From the NCBI RefSeq assembly GCF_963518785.1, contig NZ_CAUQKJ010000003.1, positions 62,001 to 126,000 on the forward strand: a DNA stretch of 64,000 nt, in the 5' to 3' direction. This DNA comes from an uncultured Campylobacter sp. Its GTDB lineage: Bacteria; Campylobacterota; Campylobacteria; Campylobacterales; Campylobacteraceae. Within the stretch, counting starts at the first letter, position 1; every line of letters starts with the position of its first letter. Shown piece by piece: positions 1 through 8,959 of this stretch. The notes beneath the pieces are model-generated. The model had not been told where the DNA came from. It made no database searches and saw only the letters and a program-made list of their open reading frames with translations. A program made the position numbers and the translations under genes.

Positions 1-222
1 AATTGCTTTAAATTTTAAAACCAAACCTCACTCATTCGAAGCAAAACGGGGCTGCCACGCGGTAATCGGCGCCTTTAAATGCGGATCGCACGCTCATCTA
101 GGTGCGAGTTGTAAAATTTAAGCTTTCGTGCGGCGAAATTTGCAAGACGTCCGGCAATCTACGCGGTATAGCCCTAAAAAGCAATTTTGCGCCGCTCAAA
201 GAAGCGCTTTGCCTCTGCCGCG
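1..222. other. Left-edge non-coding stretch
   Basis: I see no convincing gene between the window edge and the stop of the Sel1-like gene. The open frames here are short, lack a ribosome binding site and are antisense to the real gene further right. The sequence has the AAATTT words typical of the spacers of this genome. Confidence 0.5.
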
Positions 223-783
223 CTAATTTTTCGGCAGCAGATCGAGCACCGCGCAGGCGCGCTTGTTGTGCATTTTGCACGCCCTATCTAGCGCCTGCCC
301 CGAACGCTCAAAGCTTTGAGGAGTGCCTATTCCTTGGAGATATTTGACCGACAGCTCGTAGCACGCTTCGCTGCTGCCGGCATCGCACTGCTCGCGAAAA
401 AGCTCAAACGACGCCACGACGTCCTTCTGCACGCCCAGACCGCGCCCTAGCACATCTGCGTAGAAAAAGCACGATAGCTGATCTTTGCGCTCGCAGCCGC
501 TTTTCAGACCGCGCGCGACGCGCTCGCAGGAGCCTTCGTCGCTTTTTACGATACAGCTTTGCAGATCCGCCCGCGAAATACCGTCAGTTTGGATGACCGC
601 ATCGGCGCTGCTTTGCGAGCCGGCGCTTGCTTCGCCGCTCTTTATAAAGCGCGCGCTTGCGGTCTCGCCGATACTCGTTGTTTTGCCCGCTTTGCCCGCC
701 GCAGAAATTTTATCAGCCCGCCCGCTTTCGTCGCAGTTTGCCGCAAGGGCGCAAAATAGCGCCAAAAATAGAAATTTTTTCAT
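223..783 (-). CDS. Sel1-like repeat, cysteine-rich exported protein
   Basis: A protein of 186 residues. It begins with a hydrophobic signal segment (MKKFLFLALFCALAANC); the Cys at its end is not in a clean lipobox because Asn precedes it, so a lipoprotein is possible but unproven. A Ser/Ala/Gly-rich linker follows. The C-terminal half carries Sel1-type helical repeats with paired cysteines (LGRGLGVQKD..A, YLQGIGTP), the pattern of the Helicobacter cysteine-rich protein (Hcp) family in Campylobacterota, where the Cys pairs staple the repeats in the periplasm. The start at 783 is chosen over one nine codons upstream because a GGAGG lies five bases before this ATG and the signal peptide begins here. 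Such repeats mediate protein-protein contacts; the partner is unknown. Confidence 0.75.
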   Translation of the reverse strand: MKKFLFLALFCALAANCDESGRADKISAAGKAGKTTSIGETASARFIKSGEASAGSQSSADAVIQTDGISRADLQSCIVKSDEGSCERVARGLKSGCERKDQLSCFFYADVLGRGLGVQKDVVASFELFREQCDAGSSEACYELSVKYLQGIGTPQSFERSGQALDRACKMHNKRACAVLDLLPKN

Positions 784-920
784 ACCTGCCTCCGTTAAAT
801 TTAGCGCCATTTTAATTAAAAATGCTGAATTTAAGAGAAATGCGCTTCGCCTTAAATTTCAGCTCTATGTCGCAACGCGCTTGGAGCGCAAAATTTAAAG
901 CGCGCCACCGAAGCGACCCA

Positions 921-1352
921 TCACAGGCTCTTTAGCGCCACAAGTACGTTTTGTGCGTCCTGCTCGGGCTTAGCGATTCGGCTAAAGCGCTTTATCTCCT
1001 TGCCGCCTCGAAAAATCAGCGTTTGGCGGTGGTAAAATTTCTTCCCGTCGCCGGTGGTGAAGGTTTCGAGCCGCAGCGGCGCTTCAAGTTCGAATTTTTC
1101 GTCGTTTATGAACTCAAACGTAGCGCCCGTAGCGCGCTTAAACTCGCTCGTGCCCGCCTCGCCCATGCTGCCTACGGCGATAAGCTCAAAGCCGAGGGCT
1201 TTTATCTGCGCAAACGCGCTCTCGTAGGCCTTGCACTGAAGCGTGCAGCCCGTAAGCCCCGCCACGCCGTGCAACTCTGCAGGCAAAAATTTGCCGCTGC
1301 CGCCCATTTTCGGATAGGTAAAAACCACGCAATTTTTCGGTAAATTTATCAT
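921..1352 (-). CDS. Peroxiredoxin-like (AhpC/TSA, Bcp-like) thioredoxin-fold protein
   Basis: 143 residues, no signal peptide, so cytoplasmic. It has the thioredoxin-fold layout of the redoxin/Bcp family: an N-terminal strand (VVFTYPKMGGSG), then the active-site segment GLTGCTLQCKAYE, with a probable peroxidatic Cys36 and a second Cys40, then FELIAVGS. In E. coli Bcp the two cysteines are five residues apart; here they are four apart. The usual peroxiredoxin T-P-x-x-C appears as L-T-G-C, so this is a divergent member. It probably reduces peroxides, or acts as a thiol-disulfide protein. The start at 1352 is preferred to one 13 codons upstream because AAAAGG lies just ahead of it and the fold starts there. 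It is separate from the flanking genes. Confidence 0.65.
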   Translation of the reverse strand: MINLPKNCVVFTYPKMGGSGKFLPAELHGVAGLTGCTLQCKAYESAFAQIKALGFELIAVGSMGEAGTSEFKRATGATFEFINDEKFELEAPLRLETFTTGDGKKFYHRQTLIFRGGKEIKRFSRIAKPEQDAQNVLVALKSL

Positions 1353-1486
1353 CTTATGCCTTTTGATCGAAATGGGTCGCAAAAATAGCATAAAAAATCT
1401 TAAACCCGCTTAACGGATGAAATTTTAATAAAATTTAGCGTAAAATAAGGGGTAAAATTTCGGCAAATCAAATTCGGAGTTAAATT

Positions 1487-2569
1487 TTGGATATGGACAG
1501 AGCGATAGAAGAACTGGCAAAAAAGCAGCAGCAGTGCAAGATAAAATTTCTAAAACCGCTGATTTTATTGCTATGCATCGCGGTTTTTTCCGTCGGCTGG
1601 TTTATCCACGGCTTGATCCAAAACGAATACTCCTCCGCCGTGCTGATGTCCGCGATGATCCCGATAATTGCGGTAAGCTGCGTATGGGGGATTTATGATG
1701 ATTCCATCGCTAAGTGGGAGTACAACGCCTTTTACAAAGACGCCTTCATCCGTGCTATCATTTCAGATATCGATCCCACCTTTAGATACGAGCCGCAAAG
1801 CGGCATAGACGAAGAAGAGCTCCGCAAAACGGGCATCTATCCGAGCAATGAATTCGTAGCCGAGGATCAGATAGACGGCGTGTATAAAGGGGTGAAATTT
1901 AGCCTAAGCGAAGCGATAAAAATCTATGAAACGCGCGAGTCTATGGAGCTTGTAAGGCTATCTCAAAGGGCTAAAAGCGATCTTTCCGCAACTTTTTTGC
2001 TGTCGGCGATCGCGCTTTGGAACGCTTGGAGGCTCGGCGAATACGTGCAGGCCTTTAGCGGCTCTGTTTTGGTGTGCGAGTTTTATAAGAAATTTAAGGG
2101 GCGGACCATCATCGCGGATCGCTCGCCGGGCACTAAATTTTTAGGCGATCAAGAGCTGATGGACGACGTGATTTTCGGCAAGGAATTTCGCGTGTTCGCA
2201 AGCGATAAGATCGAGGCGCGGTATCTTTTGACGCCTAGCTTTATGGAGCGTCTCGGGGCTTTGAAGCTTAAGCTTGCGCCCAAGATCGCTCTTAGCGCGG
2301 CGTTTATGGACGGAAAATTTTATCTATTTTTAAACGGCGCGAAAAACCGCTTCGAAGCCGCGCTGTTTTCGCCGCGCACTACGTCAAAAGACGCCGAGCG
2401 GATAAAGGCCGAGGTTTTGCAGCTTCTGGGTATCATTGACGAGCTGCGTTTGAATGAGGAGCTTTTTGGCGGCGCAAGCGAGAGCGGCGAGCCCGCAAAT
2501 AGCCCGCCACCAGGCGGCGAAGAGCTGCAGAGATTGCGCGATAAAGGCTTGAGTTCGCGCGACCGCTAG
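1487..2569 (+). CDS. DUF3137-like membrane protein
   Basis: 360 residues. After a charged amphipathic N-terminus, two adjacent membrane helices span about residues 23-45 and 50-70. A soluble region follows with YEPQSGIDEEEL, GIYPSNEF and EDQIDGVYKGVKFSLSEA, the pattern I associate with DUF3137 proteins, which are anchored by two helices and have an unknown function. It starts at TTG: a GGAG sits eight bases before it, whereas the next ATG, two codons on, is rather far from that site. The C-terminal 30 residues are Gly/Pro/Glu-rich and probably disordered. A separate transcription unit. Confidence 0.6.
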   Translation: MDMDRAIEELAKKQQQCKIKFLKPLILLLCIAVFSVGWFIHGLIQNEYSSAVLMSAMIPIIAVSCVWGIYDDSIAKWEYNAFYKDAFIRAIISDIDPTFRYEPQSGIDEEELRKTGIYPSNEFVAEDQIDGVYKGVKFSLSEAIKIYETRESMELVRLSQRAKSDLSATFLLSAIALWNAWRLGEYVQAFSGSVLVCEFYKKFKGRTIIADRSPGTKFLGDQELMDDVIFGKEFRVFASDKIEARYLLTPSFMERLGALKLKLAPKIALSAAFMDGKFYLFLNGAKNRFEAALFSPRTTSKDAERIKAEVLQLLGIIDELRLNEELFGGASESGEPANSPPPGGEELQRLRDKGLSSRDR

Positions 2570-2755
2570 GCGGTATAAATTTAACGCTTTTAGTAAATTC
2601 CAATCTCATCGCCCGCGTCTTTAAATTTAGCGCTTTTTAGAATTTGGCGTCTCTTGGAATTTAACGCGGCGCAAGCGGGTAAATTTTACCGCTTGCGGCA
2701 GTAGCTCGAAATTTTAAAATTTGATCTCGCGCACGGCAAGATATGCGATGAAATT

Positions 2756-3766
2756 TTACTCGTTGTTTCCCGCGATCGTTTCGATTAGTTTGCGTTTGTT
2801 TCGGCGGTTGTAAAGCACCGACGAAAGGAGCGATAGCGCGATGAATAAGATCCCCACGGTGCCGGTTATGATCTCGCTTACTTCAAATTTCAGCTTCGCA
2901 AACATTATAAACGCCAAACACGCGATGGCGTAGTGCGCGCCGTGCTCCAGATACGCGAAGTGCGACAGCGTGCCGCGGGCGATGAGATACAGCGTGATGG
3001 AGCGCACGAACATCGCGCCCGCGCCGAGGCCTAGCATGATGATGAAGATATTATCGCTTAGCGCAAACGCCCCGATCACGCCGTCGAAGCTAAAGCTCGC
3101 GTCCAGGGTTTCTAAGTATAAAAAGCCTGCAAAGCCGTTTTTTGCGCCGTCCGTGCCGAAAAGGCGGTCGAAGCAGGAGATGAGTAGATAGAGTAAGATC
3201 GCGCCGAAATACGCTGCGCCGAGCGCCGCCGAGTCCATTTTAGCAAGCAGCACGAGTCCTGCGGCTAGAGCGATCAGCGTGGGAGCGTTTGGAATGCGCT
3301 TTAAAAATCGCACGAGCCCGTTATTTTCGATTATGCCTAGCCAGTGTAGCTCGCGCTGCGCATCGAAGAAAAAATCGCAAAAGACCATCAGCAAAAACGC
3401 GCCGCCGAAAACGTAAATTTGCGCTTCGTTCTCGCTTAAAATTTCATGGTAGCGCTGCGGCTGCTTAAGCGCTAACACGAGGGTTTCCCAAAGACCCAGA
3501 TGCGCGCTTGCGGCGACGATTAGCACGGGGAATAAAAACCTCATTCCAAAAACCGCGATCGGAATGCCCCAGAGGATAAATCTGCTCTGCCACACCGGCG
3601 CCATATCTTTTAGCACCTTGGCATTGACTACGGCGTTGTCGAAGCTGAGGCTGATTTCGAGTGCGCATAAAAGCGCACAGATATAAGCGGCACCCGCGCC
3701 GCCGATATAAAACGCGATAGCAAGCGCAATTAGGCTTACTACAAAAGAGGAGTAAAAATATTTCAT
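2756..3766 (-). CDS. TerC-like integral membrane protein, DUF475 family
   Basis: 336 residues and about eight to nine predicted membrane helices. The N-terminal half contains LEISLSFDNAVVNAKVL and the C-terminal half LDASFSFDGVIGAFALSDN, two copies of the S-[FL]-D-[NG] motif of the TerC/DUF475 superfamily, where membrane acidic residues are thought to bind metal. Relatives are linked to tellurite resistance and, in some TerC members, to manganese export; here only a metal or ion role can be inferred. The ATG at 3766 follows AGGA at five bases; an upstream in-frame start would add 12 basic residues and has no ribosome binding site. It is divergent from the antiporter gene, with an 87-bp shared control region. 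Confidence 0.75.
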   Translation of the reverse strand: MKYFYSSFVVSLIALAIAFYIGGAGAAYICALLCALEISLSFDNAVVNAKVLKDMAPVWQSRFILWGIPIAVFGMRFLFPVLIVAASAHLGLWETLVLALKQPQRYHEILSENEAQIYVFGGAFLLMVFCDFFFDAQRELHWLGIIENNGLVRFLKRIPNAPTLIALAAGLVLLAKMDSAALGAAYFGAILLYLLISCFDRLFGTDGAKNGFAGFLYLETLDASFSFDGVIGAFALSDNIFIIMLGLGAGAMFVRSITLYLIARGTLSHFAYLEHGAHYAIACLAFIMFAKLKFEVSEIITGTVGILFIALSLLSSVLYNRRNKRKLIETIAGNNE

Positions 3767-3853
3767 CGCTGTCCTAGCCGATTTTTTGCGCGATTTTAGC
3801 AAAATTTAGCCCTAAATTCTATATAATTGCAAAAATTCCAAAAAAGGCAAAAG

Positions 3854-5173
3854 ATGCTTACCAATCCCGTATTTATCAGTATCTGTGTGATGTGCGCGCT
3901 GTGCTTGCTGAGGTGCAATGTAATGCTCGCGATCCTAATCGGCACCATATGCGCCGTGCTCTCAAGCAATATCCCGCTGGACGATGCCATAAATTTATTC
4001 ATAAACGGCAACCCGGAAAACGCCGGCAGTCTCGGCATGGGCGGAAATTTAGAAACCGCGCTCTCATATCTGTTGCTAGGCGTCATCGCAAGCGCGATCT
4101 CAAAGACCAACTTAACGGCGATCTTGGTGCGCGCGGTAGCAAATTTAATCAGCGACAAAAAATATATCTTTATCTTTTCGATCGCCTTTTTTGCGTGCTT
4201 TTCACAAAATTTAATCCCCGTGCATATCGCCTTTATCCCGATTTTGATCCCGCCGTTAGTTAAGATCATGAACTCGCTAAAGATCGACCGCCGCGCCGTA
4301 GCCTGCGCGCTGACGTTCGGCTTGCAGACGCCGTATATGGCGCTGCCGCTGGGATTTGGACTTATCTTTATGGGGCTAATCGAAAAAAATATGAACGCAA
4401 ACGGCATCGCAGTAAGCCTAAGCGACATATCGAGCGTGATGTGGCTAAGCGCCGTGCCGATGCTGGTGGGTCTCATCCTAGCCGTGATCTACTACCGCAA
4501 GCCAAGAGAGTATGCCGAAACCAAACAGAGCCTAGATGCGCATTTTAGCGAGCTTAAGATGGGTATGCGCGAATGGGGTGCGCTAGCGGGCATCGCGGTG
4601 TGCTTCGCGGTGCAAATTTGGATCAAATCCCTTCCGTTTGCCGCGCTTAGCGGAATTTTAGTAATGCTTGCTAGCAAAGGCATCGAGTGGAAGAAGCTCG
4701 ATAGCGTATTTGACGAGGGCGTGCATATGATGGGCTACATCGCGTTTTTGATGCTGATCGCCGCAGGATACGGCACGATCTTAAAAGAAACCGGCGGCGT
4801 GAATGAGCTGGTGCACGTAGCGAGCACTTTAAGCGGTGGTAAGCTCGGCGGTGCGCTGCTGATGATCGGCATCGGACTGCTCGTGACGATGGGCATAGGC
4901 TCGAGCTTCGGCACGATCCCTATCATCGCTACGATATACTGTCCGCTAGCCGCGCAGCTGGGCTTTAGCACTGCAGCGACGATCTTTATCATTGGCGTGG
5001 CCGCGGGTATCGGTGATGCGGGCTCGCCTGCGAGCGATAGCACGCTTGGACCTACCGTGGGGCTGAATATAGACGGCGGGCATAGCCATATGTGGGATAC
5101 CTGCGTGCCGACCTTTATTTTCTTTAATATCCCGCTAATCATATTCGGCATAATCTTTTCGATGATGCTTTGA
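3854..5173 (+). CDS. Na+/H+ antiporter family transporter (NhaC/YuiF-like)
   Basis: 439 residues with about 11-12 membrane helices and no signal peptide, an inner-membrane carrier. It begins MLTNPVFISICVMCALCLLR and contains LLGVIASAISKTNL and a Gly-rich C-terminal segment (GIGSSFGTIPIIA, GIGDAGSPASDSTLGP), the signature of the ion-transporter-superfamily proteins usually annotated as Na+/H+ antiporter family in Campylobacter and YuiF in Bacillus. The substrate is uncertain: members have been linked both to sodium/proton exchange and to amino-acid transport. The ATG at 3854 follows AAAAAGGC; a TTG nine codons earlier was rejected. Monocistronic as far as can be seen. Confidence 0.75.
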   Translation: MLTNPVFISICVMCALCLLRCNVMLAILIGTICAVLSSNIPLDDAINLFINGNPENAGSLGMGGNLETALSYLLLGVIASAISKTNLTAILVRAVANLISDKKYIFIFSIAFFACFSQNLIPVHIAFIPILIPPLVKIMNSLKIDRRAVACALTFGLQTPYMALPLGFGLIFMGLIEKNMNANGIAVSLSDISSVMWLSAVPMLVGLILAVIYYRKPREYAETKQSLDAHFSELKMGMREWGALAGIAVCFAVQIWIKSLPFAALSGILVMLASKGIEWKKLDSVFDEGVHMMGYIAFLMLIAAGYGTILKETGGVNELVHVASTLSGGKLGGALLMIGIGLLVTMGIGSSFGTIPIIATIYCPLAAQLGFSTAATIFIIGVAAGIGDAGSPASDSTLGPTVGLNIDGGHSHMWDTCVPTFIFFNIPLIIFGIIFSMML

Positions 5174-5406
5174 AATTTTATAAAATTTAGCCGTGCGGCG
5201 GTGCTCGTAAATTTATGGACGCGAATGTTTTTAAATTTAGCCGCGCGGCTTTGCTTTTAAATTTGCCTGCGCGATTTTGCCAAAATTTATCTGCGCTGCT
5301 CGCACGATCGGCTTAAATTTAACCGCTCGCGGCGTGTTGATGAAAATCATTGCTAAAATTTGAAATTTCGCATAAAATGGGCGAAATTTCATAGCAAGGA
5401 GCGGTG

Positions 5407-5850
5407 GTGGAGCAAATTTATCCTTACGTGCAGATCGTGCATCTCATCTGCGCAATTATCTTTTTAGGCTACATATTTTTCGACGTCGTGATTTTTTCGC
5501 GGCTCAAAGGCGTGCTGGGCGCGGATTTTGAGCGCGTTAAAAAAGCGATCGGCTCGCACGCGATTAAGATCATGCCGGTTTGCCTTTTTACGCTGATAAT
5601 CACCGGCGGAATGATGATGAGCCGCTGGGTCGGTAGCGCTAACGGCGGGTATTTCGGCACGCCGCTTCAAAAAATCTTTATGCTAAAAGTCACGCTCGCG
5701 CTCATCATCGCCCTGTGCGTAGCGATAAATTTAAGTTGCCGCGCGATGGGAAGGTCTGCGCCTGAGTTTTTGCGAGCAAATATCCACAAAATCGCTTTTG
5801 TATTCGGATTCATCATCGTGCTTTGCGCCAAGCTGATGTTTGTAGTATGA
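5407..5850 (+). CDS. CopD-like four-helix membrane protein
   Basis: 147 residues with four membrane helices. The N-terminal helix carries a histidine (YVQIVHLICAIIFLGY), helix 2 follows a His in IGSHAIKIMP, and a C-terminal His lies in ANIHKIAFVFGF, an arrangement seen in the CopD/HemJ-like superfamily where helix histidines bind haem or copper. The real HemJ is elsewhere (37079), so this is a second, divergent member and a copper or haem role is only inferred. Two adjacent GTG codons can start it; AAGGAG lies five bases before the second (5407), which I chose, and only two before the first. Confidence 0.6.
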   Translation: MEQIYPYVQIVHLICAIIFLGYIFFDVVIFSRLKGVLGADFERVKKAIGSHAIKIMPVCLFTLIITGGMMMSRWVGSANGGYFGTPLQKIFMLKVTLALIIALCVAINLSCRAMGRSAPEFLRANIHKIAFVFGFIIVLCAKLMFVV

Positions 5851-6437
5851 TTTATGGCGCAAAATTTAGCGCTGACGGCGCGACTTTTATCGCGGAATTC
5901 TGTAGCGCGGCAAAGATTTAATTTTGCTTGCTTTTGAATTTTGTAGTTTGCTAAAAATTTTAAAATTCCGTTTTGCTGGGCGGAGCGTATAAATTTAAGA
6001 ATTTTAAATTCCACTATGTCTGCACTAAAGCGCGAAATTTTAAAATTTCACTTCTTTTTTGTGCTGTTTTGTCAAATGCAATCTGCAAAATTTAATCTCA
6101 TAAAATTTTAAAATTTCATCGCGAGTTTTAAAGCGCTCATAAAATTTCTCATCCAATTCTGCAGCTTTAAAATTTTGCAAAATTTTAAAAATTTTAAATT
6201 TTACCGCTAGGACGCGGATAAGAATTCTAAAAACTCGCGCAAAATCGAAGCAAACAATGAAAAAGCGAATTTATTTGACGACTTTACTTACTATTTAATA
6301 ATCATTAAAGATATAAAAAGCTAAAATTGCTTTTCGCCTGCGGGCGAATTTAATGTCTGCTTGCCATTCGGGCGGGATTTTGAGGTTTTCCGTAGCCGTG
6401 GCAATGGTTTTGAAATTATTTATGAGAAAGGAAAAGG
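5851..6437. other. Long AT-rich spacer before the binding-protein array
   Basis: 587 bases with no gene I can support. Between about 5990 and 6215 it is dominated by AAATTT and AAAATTTTAAAATT words, including an exact copy of the 14-bp palindrome at 6103-6116. From about 6280 the sequence changes to TTACTATTTAATAATCATTAAAGATATAAA, which is the likely promoter zone for the solute-binding-protein array that starts at 6438. An AT-rich element there faintly resembles a Fur site but is too poor to call. Confidence 0.5.
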
Positions 6438-7247
6438 ATGAAGAAATTTCTCTTAAGTCTGCTTGTCGCAGCTTTAGCTAGTAGTGCGCTTTGCGCCAGA
6501 TCGCTCTCCGAGATCAAAAGTAGCGGAGTGCTTAGAATAGGCGTTTATGACGCGCAGCCGCCGTTTAGCAAGATAGAAGACGGCGTGCATCAGGGCTTTG
6601 AGGTCGATATGGCAAATGCCATCGCTAAAGATATGCTTCCATCGGGCGGGAAGGTGGAGTTTACCTCCGTGCTTGCAAATCAGCGTATAAAATTCCTACA
6701 AGAAGATAAGGTGGATGCGGTTATCGCAACTCTTACCGTAACTCCGGAGCGCGAGAAGCAGATCGATTTTACGACCCCGTATTTTAGTGTCAATATAGGA
6801 ATTTTGACCCGCGTCGAAGATAAGATTAAATCCTTAAATGAATTACAAGATAAAACTATTTTAGTTCTTAGCGGCGGTACCGCAGAAACATACTTTGAAA
6901 AGCAAGGCTATAATATCGCTAGATGCGACAACGCAAACGCTTGCTACAAGGCGCTAAAAGCTGGACAGGGCGACGGGTATGCCGACGATAACTTAGTCGT
7001 GCTGGCTTATCCGGTATTAGATAAAAAGGTTGAAGTAAATATCAAAAATTTAGGTACTTCGGATTTCTTAGCCATCGGTGTGAAAAAGGGCAATTCGGAG
7101 CTTTTGGATTTTCTAAACGGCGAGCTAATCAAGCTAAGCAAAGAGGGCTTTTTCAAAAATTCGTTCGATAATTTTATCGAGCCTTACTACAAAGGAACTG
7201 CAGAGAAAAAGTATTTCTTGCTGGACGATCTTTATAGCTTGCTGTAA
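6438..7247 (+). CDS. Periplasmic amino-acid-binding protein, SBP family 3 (array copy 1)
   Basis: 269 residues. An N-terminal signal peptide with probable cleavage after ALCA. The family-3 binding-protein core follows: LRIGVYDAQPPFS (start of lobe 1), GFEVDMANAIAKDM, the ligand-binding TVTPEREKQIDFTTPYF with its conserved Arg, and GYADDN with the Asp that normally holds the ligand amino group. It shares two hallmarks with five paralogues in this window: a Cys pair (C-x5-C, probably a disulfide) just before the GYADDN segment, and a C-terminal tail KKYFLLDDLYSLL. It should deliver a polar amino acid or small peptide to an ABC importer, but no permease or ATPase gene is present nearby. First of four tandem copies; GAAAGGAAAAGG precedes the ATG. 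Confidence 0.85.
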   Translation: MKKFLLSLLVAALASSALCARSLSEIKSSGVLRIGVYDAQPPFSKIEDGVHQGFEVDMANAIAKDMLPSGGKVEFTSVLANQRIKFLQEDKVDAVIATLTVTPEREKQIDFTTPYFSVNIGILTRVEDKIKSLNELQDKTILVLSGGTAETYFEKQGYNIARCDNANACYKALKAGQGDGYADDNLVVLAYPVLDKKVEVNIKNLGTSDFLAIGVKKGNSELLDFLNGELIKLSKEGFFKNSFDNFIEPYYKGTAEKKYFLLDDLYSLL

Positions 7248-7269
7248 TTTTAAAAAAAAGGGGGACGCT

Positions 7270-8073
7270 ATGAAAAAGATAATCTTGGCGTTGATGCTGG
7301 CTGCGTGTTCGCTTCTTAGCAACACTTTGACTCAAATCAAAGAAAAAGGGGTTATTCGAATCGGTATAGATGGCTCGTCTCCGCCGTTTAGCGTCGCTAA
7401 AGCCGGCGAATATAGCGGCTTTGAGATACTCTTAATCGAAGGGCTTGTTAAAGAAATTTTCGGTGATAAAGGCAGCAAGATACAATATGTCGTAACGGTA
7501 GGTGATGACCGCATAAAAGCGGTGCAGGACAACAGAGTCGATTTAGATATCGCGCTTATCTCGGTTACGAAAGAGCGTGAGAAGCTAGTAGATTTCTCCG
7601 ATCCATACTTTAGCGTAAATATCGGCGTGCTAACTCGTAGCGACGATAATATCAGAAAGGTCTCCGATCTAAACGGAAAGACTATACTAGCGCAGCCCGG
7701 CACTACTGTGTTTGATTACTTTACGAAACAGGGCTATAACGTAGTACCGTGTGCGAGCGCGAATGAATGCTTTAATGACCTAAAATCGGGCAAGGGCGAC
7801 GGATACGGCGATGATAATCTACTTGTATTTGCTTATGCCGTAGTCGATTACAAGGTTGAGGTAAATATCAAGAATTTAGGCTCGACGGACTTTCTAGCCA
7901 TCGCTGTGCAAAAGGGCAATACTGAGCTGCTTAACGCGGTAAATGCGGGACTAATTGAGCTAAGTAAAAAGGGCTTTTTTACCAAAATTTTTGATGAGAG
8001 TATTGAGCCTTTTTATAAAGGCACCATTGATAAAAAGTATTTCTTGCTGGACGATCTTTACAGCTTGTTTTGA
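7270..8073 (+). CDS. Periplasmic amino-acid-binding protein, SBP family 3 (array copy 2)
   Basis: 267 residues, same architecture as copy 1 and closest to copy 3. The signal region MKKIILALMLAACSLLSN contains LAAC, which fits a lipobox, but the hydrophobic stretch would be very short and the sister proteins have type I sites at the same place, so its anchoring is open. Ligand-site residues are kept (SVTKEREKLVDFSDPYF, GYGDDN). The Cys pair is CASANEC and the tail is KKYFLLDDLYSLF. It starts 22 bases after copy 1, with AGGGGGA before the ATG, so the genes are probably one transcript. Confidence 0.85.
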   Translation: MKKIILALMLAACSLLSNTLTQIKEKGVIRIGIDGSSPPFSVAKAGEYSGFEILLIEGLVKEIFGDKGSKIQYVVTVGDDRIKAVQDNRVDLDIALISVTKEREKLVDFSDPYFSVNIGVLTRSDDNIRKVSDLNGKTILAQPGTTVFDYFTKQGYNVVPCASANECFNDLKSGKGDGYGDDNLLVFAYAVVDYKVEVNIKNLGSTDFLAIAVQKGNTELLNAVNAGLIELSKKGFFTKIFDESIEPFYKGTIDKKYFLLDDLYSLF

Positions 8074-8140
8074 TTTAAAGCGGCGATGGATGGGAAATTC
8101 TATTCGCTCGCAAAATTTTAGTAAAATTTAAAGGAATTTT

Positions 8141-8944
8141 ATGAAAAAGATTATATTTGCGTTGTTAATCGCTTCGTGTTCGTTATTTGCTAACTCTTTA
8201 GCGCAGATAAAAGAAAAAGGGCTCATTCGTATCGGAATAGACGGCTCACTGCCGCCACTTAGCGTCTCCGAGGACGGCAAATACAGTGGTTTTGAAATTT
8301 CGCTTATTGAAGAGCTTTCAAAGGAAATTTTCGGCGATAAGGGCGGTAAAATCGAATATGTTGTAACTCTAGGCAACGACCGTATCACAGCCGTGCAAGA
8401 TAACAAGGTCGATTTGGATATCGCAGCCATCACGGTTACGAAAGAGCGCGAGAAGCTAGTGGATTTTTCAAATCCCTACTTTAGCGTAAATATCGGCGTG
8501 CTAACTCGCACCGATGATAATATAAAAACCGTAGACGATTTACAAGATAAAGAAATTTTAGCAGAGCCCGGCACTACGGCGTTTGATTATTTTAATAAGG
8601 AAGGCTTTAAAGTTATCTCATGCGCTAGTTCTAGTGAATGTTTCCGAGCGCTAAAATCCGGTCGCGGCAGCGGCTATGCGGACGATAATATGGTAGTTTT
8701 GGGCTATTCGGTTGTAGATCGCAAGGTAGAGGTAAATATCAAGAATTTAGGCACGACGGACTTTTTAGCTATCGCGGTGCAAAAAGGTAACGATGACTTG
8801 CTAAACGCCTTAAATGACGGGCTTGTCAAGCTCAGCAAAAACGGCTTTTTCAAGAAAATTTTTAACGACAGCATCGATCCTTTTTACAAGGGAAAGGCTG
8901 AGAAAAAATATTTCTTGTTAGATGATCTTTATAAAATGTTTTAA
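8141..8944 (+). CDS. Periplasmic amino-acid-binding protein, SBP family 3 (array copy 3)
   Basis: 267 residues. Over most of its length it tracks copy 2 (DGSLPPLSVSEDGKYSGFEI against DGSSPPFSVAKAGEYSGFEI), which points to a fairly recent duplication. One visible change is PPLS where the others have PPFS, at the beginning of lobe 1, near where the ligand side chain usually sits. The Arg (TVTKEREKLVDF) and Asp (GYADDN) ligand residues are kept. Cys pair CASSSEC; tail KKYFLLDDLYKMF. It follows copy 2 after 67 bases, with AAAGGAATTTT before the ATG. Confidence 0.85.
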   Translation: MKKIIFALLIASCSLFANSLAQIKEKGLIRIGIDGSLPPLSVSEDGKYSGFEISLIEELSKEIFGDKGGKIEYVVTLGNDRITAVQDNKVDLDIAAITVTKEREKLVDFSNPYFSVNIGVLTRTDDNIKTVDDLQDKEILAEPGTTAFDYFNKEGFKVISCASSSECFRALKSGRGSGYADDNMVVLGYSVVDRKVEVNIKNLGTTDFLAIAVQKGNDDLLNALNDGLVKLSKNGFFKKIFNDSIDPFYKGKAEKKYFLLDDLYKMF

Positions 8945-8959
8945 TTCAAAGGACGAAAT

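Noticed and set aside
102..347. Plus-strand frame at the left edge
   Set aside because: Antisense to the Sel1-like gene over its end and unlike a protein.
6285..6315. Fur-like box before the binding-protein array
   Set aside because: Only a general AT-rich similarity to the consensus; not reportable.
7250..7266. A-run plus G5 upstream of the second binding protein as a phase-variable tract
   Set aside because: The G run is only five bases, shorter than known Campylobacter phase-variable tracts, and lies in the ribosome binding site.
7282..7308. Lipobox-like LAAC/IASC in binding-protein copies 2 and 3
   Set aside because: The hydrophobic segment would be too short, and paralogues show type I sites at the same place; left as undecided, not called lipoproteins.
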